Assembly (NCBI GenBank): GCA_019096065.1
Contig: JAGUCH010000001.1
Coordinates: 9,486,001 to 9,550,000 of the forward strand
Source of the DNA: Paracyclopina nana
Lineage: Eukaryota; Arthropoda; Copepoda; Cyclopoida; Cyclopettidae
DNA length: 64,000 nt
Direction: 5' to 3'
Shown here: positions 31,790 through 45,100 of the stretch, piece after piece
How positions within the stretch are numbered: position 1 is the first letter of the stretch
How the letters are laid out: each line of letters begins with the position of its first letter
Position numbers and translations under genes: made by a program
Notes under the pieces: model-generated
Databases searched by the model: none
Seen by the model: the letters and a program-made list of their open reading frames with translations, nothing else
Told to the model about the DNA's origin: nothing

Positions 31790-33466
31790 ATGTCAGCATT
31801 TCTTGGTGTGGACGTAGGGACAGCGAGTGTCAGGGTTGGTCTAGTTACTGATCGAGGACAAGTACTTCATACCCATGTCACTTCAATTGAAATCAACAAT
31901 CCAGCTCCAGATTATTTTGAGCAAAGCTCTGAAGGCATTTGGCAAGCTATTTGCAATTCTGTCAAGCATGTGATGCAGAAAAACTTAGAGGTAATATTTT
32001 TGGCGTTATCCGCCATCAGTTTGGATTTTTTGCTAAATTTCATAAATGAGTCGCTTGGAAGTGATGACACCACTTGTTCATACTAGCTTAGAAAGAAAGA
32101 CTTTCTTTTTTAGCCAAAGTTGGCGATAAAAGGGATTGGTTTTGATGCCACTTGCTCATTAGTGGTGTTTGGCTCTGACCTCCGATGGGACGTCATCATG
32201 TGGATGGATCATCGAGCAAAGGCTGAAACAGCCTTTATCAATAGCCTCCATCATCCTGTACTGGATTATGTCGGTGGCAAAGTTTCCCTAGAAATGGAAA
32301 TGCCAAAACTTTTATGGCTGAAGAGAAACCGTCCAGAGATTTTTGCAAAGGCCACAGCTTTTTTCGATCTGGCAGACTTCTTGGCCTTCAAGGCCACAGG
32401 TAACTCTCAAGTGAGATCTTTGTGCACTTTGGTATGCAAGTGGAACTATAGAGCTAAAGAGGGCTGGGATGCCGGCTTTCTCGCTCAAATTGGACTTGAT
32501 GACCTTAATGAAAAAATTGGCCTTTCCGTGGCCTTACCTGGCGCCAAAATAGGTTGTTTGAGTCCTGAAGCTGCGCTGGAGCTAGGCCTTAATGGTGAAA
32601 ATGTGCAAGTTGCCGCTGGCCTCATCGATGCTCATGCTGGCGTCCTTGGCCTTCTGGCCTCTGAACAGTGCGTGAAGGCCAGCTTTGAGGAGACTTTATG
32701 CTTGATCGTGGGGACCTCCGCCTGTCACATGGTTCTGAGCAAGGAGGAAATCAAAATCAATGGCATCTGGGGCCCTTATTATTCGGCCATCTTGAATGAT
32801 TTCTATCTCTTTGAAGGCGGCCAAAGCTCAGTGGGGTCTTTGCTCGACCATTTGATCACATCGCATCCAGCCTTCCCATCGAGACCTACCAACATTTACG
32901 CCCATTTGGAAGAGATCTGCGCGAAAATGAAGAGTGGCCTACCTTCGATCCACCATCTGACAAAAGATTTGCATGTAGTGCCTGACTTCCATGGGAATCG
33001 GTCCCCCTTCGCTGATCCAGACATGAAAGGATCCATGGTTGGTTTGGTGCTAGACAAGTCGGAATCCAATTTGGCGCTCACTTACTTGGCTACAGTGCAA
33101 GCCTTAGCATATGGGACCAAATTGATCGTTGATCATTTGATTGCCGGTGGGCTGACCAGGATCAAGCAAATAGCTATTTGTGGCGGGCTTTCTAAAAGTG
33201 ATTTCTTCATTCAAACCATCAGTGATGTCCTCAATGTCCCAGTGATCAAGCCTCTGGAGACGGAGTCGGTTTTGTTGGGGTCAGCAGTGTTGGCTTCAGC
33301 CGCCGCCAATGGTCAGTCTTTGGAAGACTCACTCAGAGCCATGAGAGGACCTGGCAAGGCCTTCCTGCCCTGCCTTGCGGACCTTGAGTTCCACCTCAAA
33401 AAATACAGGGTCTTTAAGAAAATGATTGACGATCAGCTAGCCTATCGAGAAATCATGAATAAATGA
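31790..33466 (+). CDS. FGGY-family carbohydrate kinase
   Basis: Two exons (31790-31990, 32114-33466), phase 0, giving 517 residues, close to the usual 500-550. The start opens MSAFLGVDVGTASVRVGL, the N-terminal phosphate-binding motif of the FGGY sugar kinases. WMDHRA follows near residue 97, then the catalytic IDAHAGVLG near residue 242, and the C-terminal ATP-binding ICGGLSKSDFFIQT near residue 425. It resembles the animal FGGY domain-containing protein, whose closest characterised relatives phosphorylate ribulose and similar pentoses in the cytosol; the substrate here is inferred. AATAAA (33458-33463) ends right before the TGA stop. The gene converges on the KChIP-like gene, with only 54 bases between stop codons. 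Confidence 0.9.
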
Positions 33467-33520
33467 AGATGAAGGCATTTCGCGAGATGCAATAATTTAT
33501 TGAAGCTGGCAAAATAGATT

Positions 33521-34897
33521 TTAGGGCAGAAATGACATGGATTCTCGCACTGTGGTTTGAGAGGAGCAATAGACAGCAAATTCATCCATGTCCACGAATC
33601 CGTCGTTGTTCGCATCCATAGTGTCAAATACTCGATTCACATGCTGCTTGATCAAAGGGGAAGTGCCATTCGTTTCACCCATCAACTCATGAATTGCGTC
33701 TGTGACTTTCAGCATTTCTTCGCGACTGATGACACCGTCCTTGTCCAAGTCGTAAAAAGTGAAAGCCCACAAGATTTTGTCTTGCTGAGATCCTTTGCTG
33801 AGCACAGACAGGAATTCCATAAAATCTCCAAAAGTGATGCCTCCGGTGCGATCTCTGGAATAGCAAAATTACAGCTTACTTCAGCCCTTTTTCAGCAACC
33901 GCGTGCGTTAGTTTTGCTTGAAATCAGAAAGAGCTGTTCGAACCTGTCAATAGCATTGAAGACCAGGTGAGCATACTTAGCAGCATCTCCCAGAGGAAAG
34001 ATCTTTTCGTAGACGATTTTGAAAGTTTCTTCATCGACGATTCCATTGGGACATTCCTGCTTGAAAGCTCTGTACAAAGCTCGAACTTCCCCTGGAGAAG
34101 AAGATGCGCTCAATATTTTTACAGGATGTGTGCAGTACAAAAAATGCTACTTTTTGAGAATTTTGTGTCCTCTGCCATTTGTTCCAGATCATTCGGTTTG
34201 TATCTCGATGGCTGCAACATTTCCAGTGTGATGCCCTCCTTTTGCTTCTCGTACAACTCTTCTTTTTTGGTCAGTTTTCGCAGCAGCCTGAAAAGCGCGA
34301 AAAGAAATTCCCCGACTCTATTTTCATTTCAAAGCTGTACATGAACTAGCTGCAAGGGATTAAACCCAGTTTTATGACTACTGTCCTTTGAAGGAATTTC
34401 TGCTCAAAAGTTTTGAAATTCTACTCCTATTTAGCTCTTGGACAGAAAAGCGAATTTAATGAAATTACCTTAGCATTGGATTACCACTTTTTCTCCGCTG
34501 TGGCTCAGGAATGCCGGACTCTTCATCAAGCTCCGTTTTGCCAACCTCAGGCTTAGACAGCTGGTGGTCTTGATGACCTGAAAAGGTTGTGAATTAAAAT
34601 GCTGGCCAAAAAGGGTGGCTAAATTTTATGCACCACTTTCATTAGGACCTTCCACAATCATTTTTCATGACACAGGGAACAATACCGTAACCGAGTGCAA
34701 AAAAAATATGTTTTCTTTATGATGATTCTACCATTAGGCCCAGTGTGCTGGTATGCTGCTTTCCAATGCCAAACTGAGCTTCTTTTCCAGGCCTCGAAGA
34801 AGAAGTAGCCGAGGCCGTCGTCGTCGAGGAAGCAAGAGCGTACAGCTGGAGGACGCGCTGACAAACATCGAGGCTGAAAATTCAGCGTAAGCTTCAT
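33521..34897 (-). CDS. KChIP-like neuronal calcium sensor (EF-hand)
   Basis: Five minus-strand exons (34897-34732, 34577-34469, 34287-34151, 34091-33944, 33854-33521) join with phases 1, 2, 1, 2 to 297 residues. The core has four EF-hands. The first is degenerate (FKQECPNGIVDEETF, with the CPxG signature). The second reads DRDRTGGITFGDF, the third DLDKDGVISREEM and the fourth DANNDGFVDMDEF; the last two look fully able to bind calcium. PSRYKPNDLEQ and FSKREVRALYRAF match Kv-channel-interacting proteins, which modulate Kv4 potassium channels. The N-terminal exons (about 92 residues) are variable in this family. The first exon is the least certain, and other start exons may exist. The reverse-strand polyadenylation signal (33496-33501) lies beyond the neighbouring gene's stop, so the 3' UTRs probably overlap. 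Confidence 0.87.
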
Positions 34898-36030
34898 CAA
34901 TATTGGACGTTGTATTGTGGCACCTTACACCTACTGGGGCCAATAAACAAAAAGAACTGCGTAGAGCCTTCCCCATAGGTAACATAATTGCGCACAGACT
35001 CAGCAATCCTATTGTTACTAATTTTTCCCTTTTTCTAGGAGGACAAGCGTGGCTGTTTTGCTCAATAGCCTAATTTTTGCCTGGCTTTTGCTGCAGAATC
35101 TGATTCCAGCTGATTATTAGAGTCGCGTGAAAATCTCCGCATGGTCAACTTTTCTTTTTGTGCAAGCAAAATGCAATAAATTATTTCCAGGTCACTCCTC
35201 TGTTGCTCGCAGGGATATTTCCATCCTTTCACAGATGCAAATTACACAGTTTTAACAAAAAGCTCACTAGTCTTCTCGTAATGCTGTCAGTTTTAAATTC
35301 ACCGTGGACATTTTGACAAACAGCTCTCCAAGAAAGAAAGCAAACAAGAAAGCGCTATTCAAGCGTAAGATCGCGTTCCCATTTTGTTTCGTAAGCTAGT
35401 CTAAAGTAATCTTTTTTTCTAATATGGTTTGTAAGGTGAAATCCTTTCGTTGGACAGCTTTGCTTCCAGTGTGTTGTGCTTGCCATCATTCTTTTGTTTT
35501 TGCAAGGGAAAGTCATCCCTTGCCAACAACTGAAGATGAAGAAAAAATGCTAGCTGTTTCATACCTTTTTCTAGTTTAAAAAGACTGTTGAATGATGAAT
35601 CGCTAAGCGAGTTTTTCAGCGTTATTTAGTTCTAGACAATTTATCAGGATTTTGGATGAAACTCTAATGACGACGCGAGCTCGGTTGTCTAGCCGTAAAA
35701 TGTTCTTCAACTAAACAACTCTTCAGCTTCAATTTGTATTGCAAAAAGGAGTTCTTCTCCCACACTGTTCTTTTTTCTGAAGTGAATGTTCAATAGCCCG
35801 TGGAACAAGTTCCTTCAGTCGCCTGCACTAGTATACTAACCAGACCGTTTCAATGCATGGAGCTAATAAGGAAAGCTAGCTTTCATTAAGCAAAATAGTA
35901 TATTAACTTTAAGCTTGGCTTGGCACTCTGCTACATGATCATTATTAAGTGGCCACTCTGTTTGGTAAATCCACTTCTTGCACTCGACCATTTATGTTGA
36001 GATTGATGGAATTCCGACTGTTTGAAGCTT
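34898..36030. other. Intergenic region, no gene seen
   Basis: Lies between the first KChIP-like exon and the last visible flippase exon, both on the minus strand. It may contain the KChIP promoter and the true 3' end of the flippase gene; neither can be pinned down. Confidence 0.5.
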
Positions 36031-36129
36031 TCATCGACTTGCCACTTCCCTCGGGAATAGTTGGTGGGAGCTTTCGGGAAGAAAAGTCAGATAGGCTAAG
36101 CTTGTACCCTCATTTACATGCACAGTTAC

Positions 36130-39100
36130 CTGGAAACTTGCGGCGTTATGGTGGTGATTGTGGTGGTGTGGCCTCATCATTTTACCAGAAGTGATGAGAC
36201 GGCCAAAGCCTTCTTGATGGGCGAAGGCATAACCAGAACGAACGCTTCGCCTGCAAAACGAAAAAAGTTCAATTTTACAATAACGCTTAAGTGCACACAT
36301 TGCAAGCCTATCTTTAGCTTCATATGAGAGAAAAGTAAACACTATCATCGGTCATAGTACTTTTTGCAAGACTCTCGAAAAAACGGAGACCGAATTCAAC
36401 TAGGTCCTTTTACAGTTGCAACATGGATTTATTTCCATCCGTCCCAAAAGGAAGAGTCGGCATAAAAGGGGGCTTTTTACCAGCCATTTATCATGGCTGA
36501 ACATTTGCTGCATTTCTCCTTCTCGATATTCCTAGCTACTTTTCCTCAATAAAGTTGAGAAACATAAATTAAGCCAACTTATCCTGCGCCACAAGGTGCT
36601 CATGAAGAACTCAGCCAAAAGCTAGTATGCCAGAAAAAGCTATCATTTGCCTTCAGCAACGAAGTCTTTTTTCCATTCTCTCAACAAAATTGTAGAAAAA
36701 ACACGAGGATATCCCCAATTTTTTGATGTGAAAGCTTGCAAGATTTCCCAAGGGTGTTACAACTAGTATGTTAACATAATTTAGCAATTTTGGACTAATG
36801 AATATATCTTGTTCACATGCAACGACAGGCTACATTCTTGAGCATTGCATTTTTAGAGCACTAAAAGAAAGTGGTTTTATCGGGCTTGTTTGAAGCCATG
36901 AAAAATGATATTCTTTGCAGCAGCCAAACTCATTTCTCTTGAGCAAGAAAAAAACTGCCAAGAATTAATTTACTTCACTCAAAAATGAAAGGAGCTTTGA
37001 CATGCCATAAACCGACTTAACTGCTTGCGCTGTTTAATTTCAATGAAAGCAACATAATTAACATAATGGAAAGGCTTTTCTCTATGGGGAAAAATATACT
37101 GCAATATCATGATAGCACAATAAGAGTGCATGACTCAAGGTAGAAGTTAACAAAGAAAATTACGCTAGGCTCTGAAGCAGCAGCATAACAATTACTTATC
37201 CTAAGCAAAGGGATAAAAGAAAAAGCAGCCAAATAAAGGCTGATAATGCTGATCCATTGCTGTTCAACCATTTTTCCTTTCCTTCCCCTATGACACCTTT
37301 ATGCAGCTCGTTAATGTTTTGAATGTTAATTGCAAAGGCGGCCAATCAGTTGAGCTCTCTAAAGTATTTGCCGAATTTTCTTTAAAAAAAAGGGCATTTT
37401 ATTTACCGTGATCTTCTGCCGCTGAAAGGTCTGAACTCTTCTTTTGGTTTAATTTTGGCATGTCTCTGCAGCAATCTGACCTTGTCAGACAAAGTTGGGT
37501 GCACATCTGACCTATAGAATCTCCATGCCACAACAGGAAGCACAAGGACCACAGTGGACAGCAAGCTTGTGAACCAAAATGTGGGATCAGACATAGCCTG
37601 CCAAATAAATTTGAGATCAAAGGCCCCCTTCCACAAGCGTAAATTACCGTTAAAAGAGATCCAATGTAGCTTCCAAACAGAACATAGTTGTAGAAGAATT
37701 GCAAAGCAAAGTAGAAAATTAAACTGCCCCAAATGGCCACATGGTTGAGCCAAGTCCAATAGGAGGTATCCAGTGCAATCTAAGGAGGAAAAAAGTCATT
37801 TACGGCTTAGTCTCTTCTGGAGATTTCATAGTGACCAAGCCACGGGCATTATCGATTCTTGTGTTCTGAGTAGGCTGCGATAGGACCACATAAGAATCGA
37901 TAGTGACCGTGACAATGCCACTATAAAATCTCCAGATGAGACTAAGCCTAAATAGTAGCGATAAGAAAAGAGACATGGCAGTTATTGCTCAGAGAGGAAT
38001 GTGGCCTTACCTGAGCTGTCACCACAATGACCAAAGTTGTGGCAACTACAGAGCCAAATAGCATGTGATCAGAAAGCACTTGACCATTAAGGCTGGTTTT
38101 GTTGTGATAAGCTCCTAGAGTGGAAGAAAAGTGGTCTTTTTAGCTGAATAAAATCATGGTGGTTCGAAGATAAAATGAATGCTATAGCAAATAAGTGGTG
38201 TATGGTGAACAAAACATTGATAAAAGGGTAATTGCTAGGCTATACCATAGCCCGGTTCCAACAATGAAGATGTAACTTGACTTCAAGTCACTGTTAGCTC
38301 AGCTTGACCGGACTTAGCTGGGTTACCGTACTTTACTATGCCATGCTGATATTCCTTGTTGGACCTGGGCTCGTGGCTGTTGCACGAAAGAATTGGCCAA
38401 AATTGCATTTGTGCACATTTTACGATGACACCAAATAGTAGTCCATGGCTGCCAATATTTTTTCCAACTTTTTTCGAGTAAATCAAAATGGCTCACCATG
38501 GCTAATGAAAAAAAGGAAACAACTGCTGACAAATCCTTGCAGGGCACTCTTGAAGAACTCTCGTTTGTTGAAAAGTGCGGATGAAAGTCCTGGTGCGTAC
38601 AACTTGGAATATTTGAGTGAGTGGGCGGCGTCCACGTCTTGGTCAAAGATGCCCAACGCCAGGACTGGTTGAGACGTGTAGAACACGTTGTAGACAGCGA
38701 TGAACATCGGCTCAAATAGTGTCTAAGGAAAGTAGTAGTGCATGAAAAACAACATGATGTCAATCAAACAAAAGAATGGATGATGGCCTTCCATATTCTG
38801 CGGTATAGCTGCGGCATGTTGTGCTCAATGCTAGTGGCTATAAAAAGGCCACCATTATTTTTTCATACTACATTTCTCCAACCAAGAGCACTGAGTTGGC
38901 ATGGGGGAGGGCATTGTTCAAACTACCTTCTGCCATTTATCACTCAGAAAAAGTTGGTTGTTGCTCATTCCCACGTTAAATAAAAGAAAAATCCCTGTGA
39001 AAAGACATCAAAGGGAATACAGCTATTGTGCTTGAGATATAAAGGGTCACACACACACACATAGACGGAAAGATGAGCCAAAAAGCATAAATGCTGATGG

Positions 39101-42100
39101 AGTAGAACATGTGGTCAATGTTTGTGCAACAATAAAGTGCTTGAACATCAACAATGAGACTACAGTGGGTTTGTGTGCTCGTGCGTAAGTGTCCAAGTCT
39201 GGCCGACGACGGAAATTATGCCAAGCTTGTCCTACTTTCACATGCACACAAAACCACCGTGAATCATAGCAAGTACCAGCTGGAATGCCAGCCAAAATGA
39301 GGCTGCTCAAGCAGCCTCGAATCGCATCGTAGGCGAAAATCCTCCTATTGAAAAATTCGTTCAGCACCCCTGGCCAGTACAGTTTGCCGTATCTGATGGA
39401 GGCCACATCATCGACATCCTTGTCAAAGATGCCCAAAGCAATGATGGGTAATGATGTGTAAAACATATTGTAGGTCGAGATAAAAAAGGGGTCATAGACG
39501 GTCTGCAAATAAGATTTTCTTTGTACTTCCATTTTCTTCCTCACATATATTCAAGTGAGCTGTAAGCCCATCAAAGGAAATTCGGGATGGGAAGAAAACT
39601 GGACGAGCCCTCTGAAGTGGTGGGAAGAAAACTACTGTGTATCATAACCAAAGGCCAAACTTTTGCCGAAATGCAGGAGACATTGCGTGACATTCTTATG
39701 ATCACGAAGAAAGCAGAGAGTAGACAGGTTTATGCTCTGTTCATCTAATAACTCCTTAAGGAATCGGAACGCGAAGTTCCTTTGCGTAAAGGAATTTCGC
39801 GTTCCGATTCCTTAAGGAGTTTGTAGATGAACAGAGCATTAGTCAGGCCTTCTCTCATGCCTTTTTTATGAGTCTCAAGCAAAAATCCCACACCTTGAAC
39901 ATTATTTTTTGTTTTGAACCCTTATTATAATGGTCGGCATAGCTGCCAAAACTTTCCTTATGAGGAAACTTTTTGCCTCGCTAAAAAAAGAAATAATAAT
40001 CAGTTGTCTTACCTGCGCACTGAAACCACAGAAGAAAGCGTACCAAAAATGACAAAGTGTAAATGCAAAGTTTTTATAGAAGAAGTATCGCAAAAATTTG
40101 CACATCCTGCAAAAAGAAATGAGAAGGCCTATTAGTACACTCCAAGAAAAATGCTTAATAATTTCAAGCTACGCATGTCATGGTGCCAAACGAAGATGCT
40201 TTTAGGCACACTTGTGTGACTTTTCTGATTAGTGTCTTAGTTAGGAGCCATGATATGTCAAAAAATAAATGTATAAATAGGGAAAATTCCCCTCTCCATT
40301 TCATTCATATCTTAATCTAGTAAGATAAACTAACAATATGAATATTCCAACAACAGCTTTCACTTTTATTTTGATCGTTGCCTATTGCAATGCAAATATA
40401 ATTAAGCCCTTCTATCAACCCACTAGGTAGTAGCCGTTTTCAAATTCCTGCGAAGCAGCATGGAATCAAATTTGTCGGTTTGTGTTTTTTCAGTGCCCTC
40501 AACTATACCATAGAGATCAATGGTGCCCAAGAAATGTACGTTACGCTAAGTTTTTACACATTAGATGATGGTGAAACACCGGTGCCTGCCGAAGTTGACG
40601 GTTGGATTGCCTACTTCCTAAATGACCCAATAGTGGATGGGCTCGGTAACGAACCCTCTCTTTACGAACAAGGACTAGAGGTCTGCAAGGAGACAAGCTG
40701 CCTGGTTCACACAGACATCTTGGCTGTCACCGACTTCTTCTTTACTTTCAGCGTAAGCATCCCCCATTCTCTCAAATTTGGCCCCTAATGTCTACAGCTT
40801 TCATTTCAGTTTGTGCCAGTTGCATTAGATGACAAGCCATTGGCTGATCTTGCCATTTTATCCATCATAACTGCCTAAACGCCTCCAAAAGGGATTTTCC
40901 TACTGCCATTATTACAGTTGTGTGATCTTTGATGATTTTTGACTAGTCAAATAAAAGTAATAGCACTTACCTGTAGTAAGACCATCGTCCATGAACAAGA
41001 AGCAAGCGCTCCAAGTATTGAAACTGGGCAATGCTATAGTCCGATGCGAGCACCGCTTGCATGCCCTCTTGCCCAGAAATGCCCACACCAATATGTGCAG
41101 CTGAAAGCAACGCAGTACAGGAAAATACCATTATCTTATCACAAGCCGAATTACTTTTTATCATAGAGACGTCGTTGGCGCCATCACCAATTGCCAAAGT
41201 CACAGCCTTTTTGTATTTCTTCACCAGTTCAATAACCAGTGCTTTTTGGATCGGAGTCACGCGACAGCATATCACAGCTGCAAGAATAAGGGCAAAGAAA
41301 AGTTTAGCATTTCATCTTGATTGGACCCAAGGTTAGCCGTACAGTTGCAGTGTTCGGCCACGCCAAGAAAGAGCAGCTCCAATCCAGGTGTGAGAGCATG
41401 CACCAGGGAGTGGCCGTTGATGACCAAACTGAAGGTGGGATGCTCCGACCCCTCCCCCATGGAAGTGGTTTCGCTCAAGGTTAACATTGACACTGAATCC
41501 TGTACCCTTGGTTTGGCAGCCAGTCTTCGACCACTGGCATTATCACCTAAAATGCAAAGATAAGATGCATACTTCTGCGCTTGGCAATCAACGGCTGAAT
41601 AGGCAAGGCGTACCATACATAAAGTAGCTATTTATGGTCGTTCTGTGCTCCACTAGCTGGGTCTGGACGTCGTCATACGTGACACCGTCCACAATAAAGG
41701 GCTCTTCCACCAAATCATCGCTCAAAAGCTGGCACGAATAGCCAATGTTGACCGCGGTCTCCTGCTTGTCCCCAGTGAGAACCCAAATTTTAATTCCAGC
41801 CCCGCGCAAATTGGCTATCGTTCTGGGCACGCCATCTTGTAGCTTGTCTTCAATTGCAGTGGCCCCCAAAAGCTGGAGGTTTTTTTCAATGTCATTATAC
41901 ACCGCGTCCAGTTTTTCCTCTCGATTCTCCAGAGAAATGGCGGCATCGTGGTGTGCACTTTTCCAGTCATTGAATTCCTGCTCAGTGAGATCTTTGGTTG
42001 CCAAAACGAGCGTTCTCAGTCCGTCGAGTGCGAATTTCTGCAAAAAGTAAGAAATGCAATTCAATTACTCCTCGGTGCACACAAGATCTGCATTGAATCA

Positions 42101-45100
42101 AGCTAAAAACTACTTGGAAAGTTTGCCCGAAAAGCAGCTCTTACATCAAGATGATTCTGAGTTTTGCCTTTCAACTCTTCTTGGCCGGGTTCGAGCCTCT
42201 CGAAAATCACCGTATCGGCGCCTGTAATTAATTCGAATTAGCTCCAAGTTAATTAGTCAATTAAGGAACTACCTTTGCAGTAGAGCCTGATTTTGCCGTC
42301 TTTTCGCAAAATCACTGACATCCTCTTGCGCACATTGTTAAAATCCAAAATGCACAAAAGCTCGTAAACTTCCTCCACTCCATTAAAAGTGATGGTGATG
42401 CTTCGCGGCGTCCGCTTGGTGAAAACGAAGCCGAAATTGCGGGCTGATGATACCAGTGCATTTTCATCAGGACTTTGAGCTTGGTACTCCAGCTTTCCTA
42501 CAAAAGAACAGCCGAGCGCTCTTATTGGTGCAACCGTAATGTAATTACTATGCATGAGCACAAAAGATATGCTGACGTACAAACAGACGAGTCATTTACA
42601 TTTTTAATTCAAAGCCAATGAAAAAAGCTCGCCACGCTTTCGAAAATGCATTAGCCGAGGATTATGTTATTTACCTCCTTCTTTGTATTCAGGCATGACT
42701 GTGTGACATAAAGCTAGGAGCCTGAAAAACTCTTGCACGTGGGGATTGCCTTGCTTGACATCATCCAGCAGACTTTTGTCGTAGAAATCGAAGGTTGGCT
42801 CGTACATCGGATTATCCGAAAAGTCCACTCGATTTTGGACCTGAAACATCAACAACAAAGGCCATAAAATAGGTGACTCGCGCCAATCTCACAGAGATGA
42901 TGGTCATGCAGGGATTTAGGTCCTTGTAGGCATACTGCACACCAAAAAATGTAGTCCAAAACCAAATCAACTTAGACACAGAAAAGCCATGACCACAAAT
43001 GAAACATAACCAGTCAGCTCATATCTTTTAGTTTCAGCTGATAATCGCCAGTATACAGTTGCGCGTGCGAGTGGAATGGCGCGCGATGAGTGGTTGTCAA
43101 CAAACCGCACGCCAATTCAAGCGCACGCGCCAAACTCAAAAACTATGAAAAATGAACTCAGTTACAGAAAAAAGATAAGAGTAAAAATAAAGGGTAGTCG
43201 TTTCTTTAATTACATCGTGCATGGTCTTTTCTGGTGGCTGATTTTCGAATTGGACCCTTCTGTTAGTATTGTTCTCTTCGTTCTCCTCTGCTGCTACATA
43301 TTTCATGGCCTCTGAGCTGTTTTCCACATCATTAGTTGATGAGCTCATGGCCTCATTATCGACCCCCCTAAGTTCTGGTTCCCTTGAGGCCACCACAGTG
43401 TCTCTGATTATGAACCGACTAAATATGTCTGTGAACATCCGGTACACTGGCTCACCTCGTTCAAGCTCATTCACATCCTAGACAAATCATTCCTTCTTTG
43501 GTCCGAGTTTGATACAAAACACTTATAAATATATACACATCTCTATGTACAGATTAATGAGGGGGTGTGCCAAACGAGGTTACAATCAATCTTACCACTA
43601 AGGCAACCAATTCGCTAAACGACATCTGAGTTTTTGTGAAAGAAAAAGGCAGTTTTCATACCGATCGTCAAAATAGAGTTAGTTGGAAACGTCAGCAAAG
43701 CAGAAAGAAAAATGAAAGGGCCAATATCGAGCGCAACTTACATCCTCTATTCCGCCAGCTTGGCCTCGATTCTCGTCCACGACATCTCCATAAGTTTTGC
43801 CTTGTATGGTGCATTTGTTGAACGTCATGATATTCTGCGGAGGAGAGCGGTAAAAGATTGATTCCAATGATTCAATTTGTCCAGTTACCTGAGTCAGGGT
43901 CCCAGTTTTGTCAGAGAAGATGTACTCGATTTGGCCCAGCTCTTCGTTCAGAGTAGTCGTTCTAGCTTTTGCTGGAGTGTCAGAGGTCGAATGGTACATT
44001 TTGATGTCCCAGGTAATGAGGAAGCTCAGGGCTAGTCGAATCACTTCGACGCTGACGTACAATGAGATGGGCACCACAGTATTGAGGACAATGGCATAGG
44101 AGAAAAATACAAGGAGTGCTATCACAGTGGCTCCTCCCACGGGATCGGAGGGTACCAAGGAATCCCAATCAAGATAGATCTGAAAGAGGAATGTATCATA
44201 AGCACTCTTGCACTATAAAAGGCAATATGAAGGAGAATAACCGCTCACCCTAAATTGCTTTCCTGTCAGGGTTTCCCAGACTCCACAGGCAATGGTGCAG
44301 AAAAGGCACATGCAAAGTAGGAAAAAGACAATCTGCAAAGGAGGAAATGATTAAGGAAGTTTGCTGCTACATCAAAGAACTTTAATGCGCAGCCAGAGAA
44401 GAGCTCCTTTCTCGCTCCATCTAGATTGGCGTACCCCTAAAATGATGAAATTCAGCAGCCTGTCAATCGACGTCCGCTTGAACTTGGCTTTTCCGGAATT
44501 CTGCATCAATTTGGTGTCTTTCCCCGCAAAGATGACAACCCCGTAGCACCAAGGGGTATTCCGGAGCACGGCACCTCGAAGCAGAATTTGGTCATTATCA
44601 ATGGCAAACTTTTTCCCTTCCCACTCCATGGTGCCTTCGAAACGTGATAGGTTGCTGTTGGGCGGCTCGCAAATGATGTGGCCATTGAAATGACTGAGCG
44701 AAACCTCATCTTCCCCCATTTGGTTGGTGGCTTCATCACACTGGCGAGATTTGAGGTTGGTTTCCCTGCAAGGTAACAAAAAAGTTGACACTGCTTTCCT
44801 AGCCTTAAGAATCTTGCTTCCAAGCTTTTACCCATCAAGTTCTGCGGTCTCGATGTAGCAGAGGCCATTCGGGTTGCTGGAGGTCAGAAGCAATACGTCT
44901 GCAGCAATAAACTGGTCGTTCTCCATGCGGATGACGTCACCCACTTGAACCCTGTGCCATTTTTCCTCCACCAACTGACCTTTGCGGAGGACTCGGGATT
45001 TGCGGTTATTCACTTGTCTGTCGGTTTGATGTCTTTGCTGCAAATGCGAAGAAGGAACGCTTGAATAATTCAGATACATGGTGATGAAAAACTTTTCCAC

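Noticed and set aside
34754..34891. Plus-strand 46-codon RS/Arg-rich ORF (RRRSSRGRRRRG)
   Set aside because: It is antisense to the first KChIP-like exon, whose splice phase links correctly to four further exons; the Arg run is the reverse reading of that exon.
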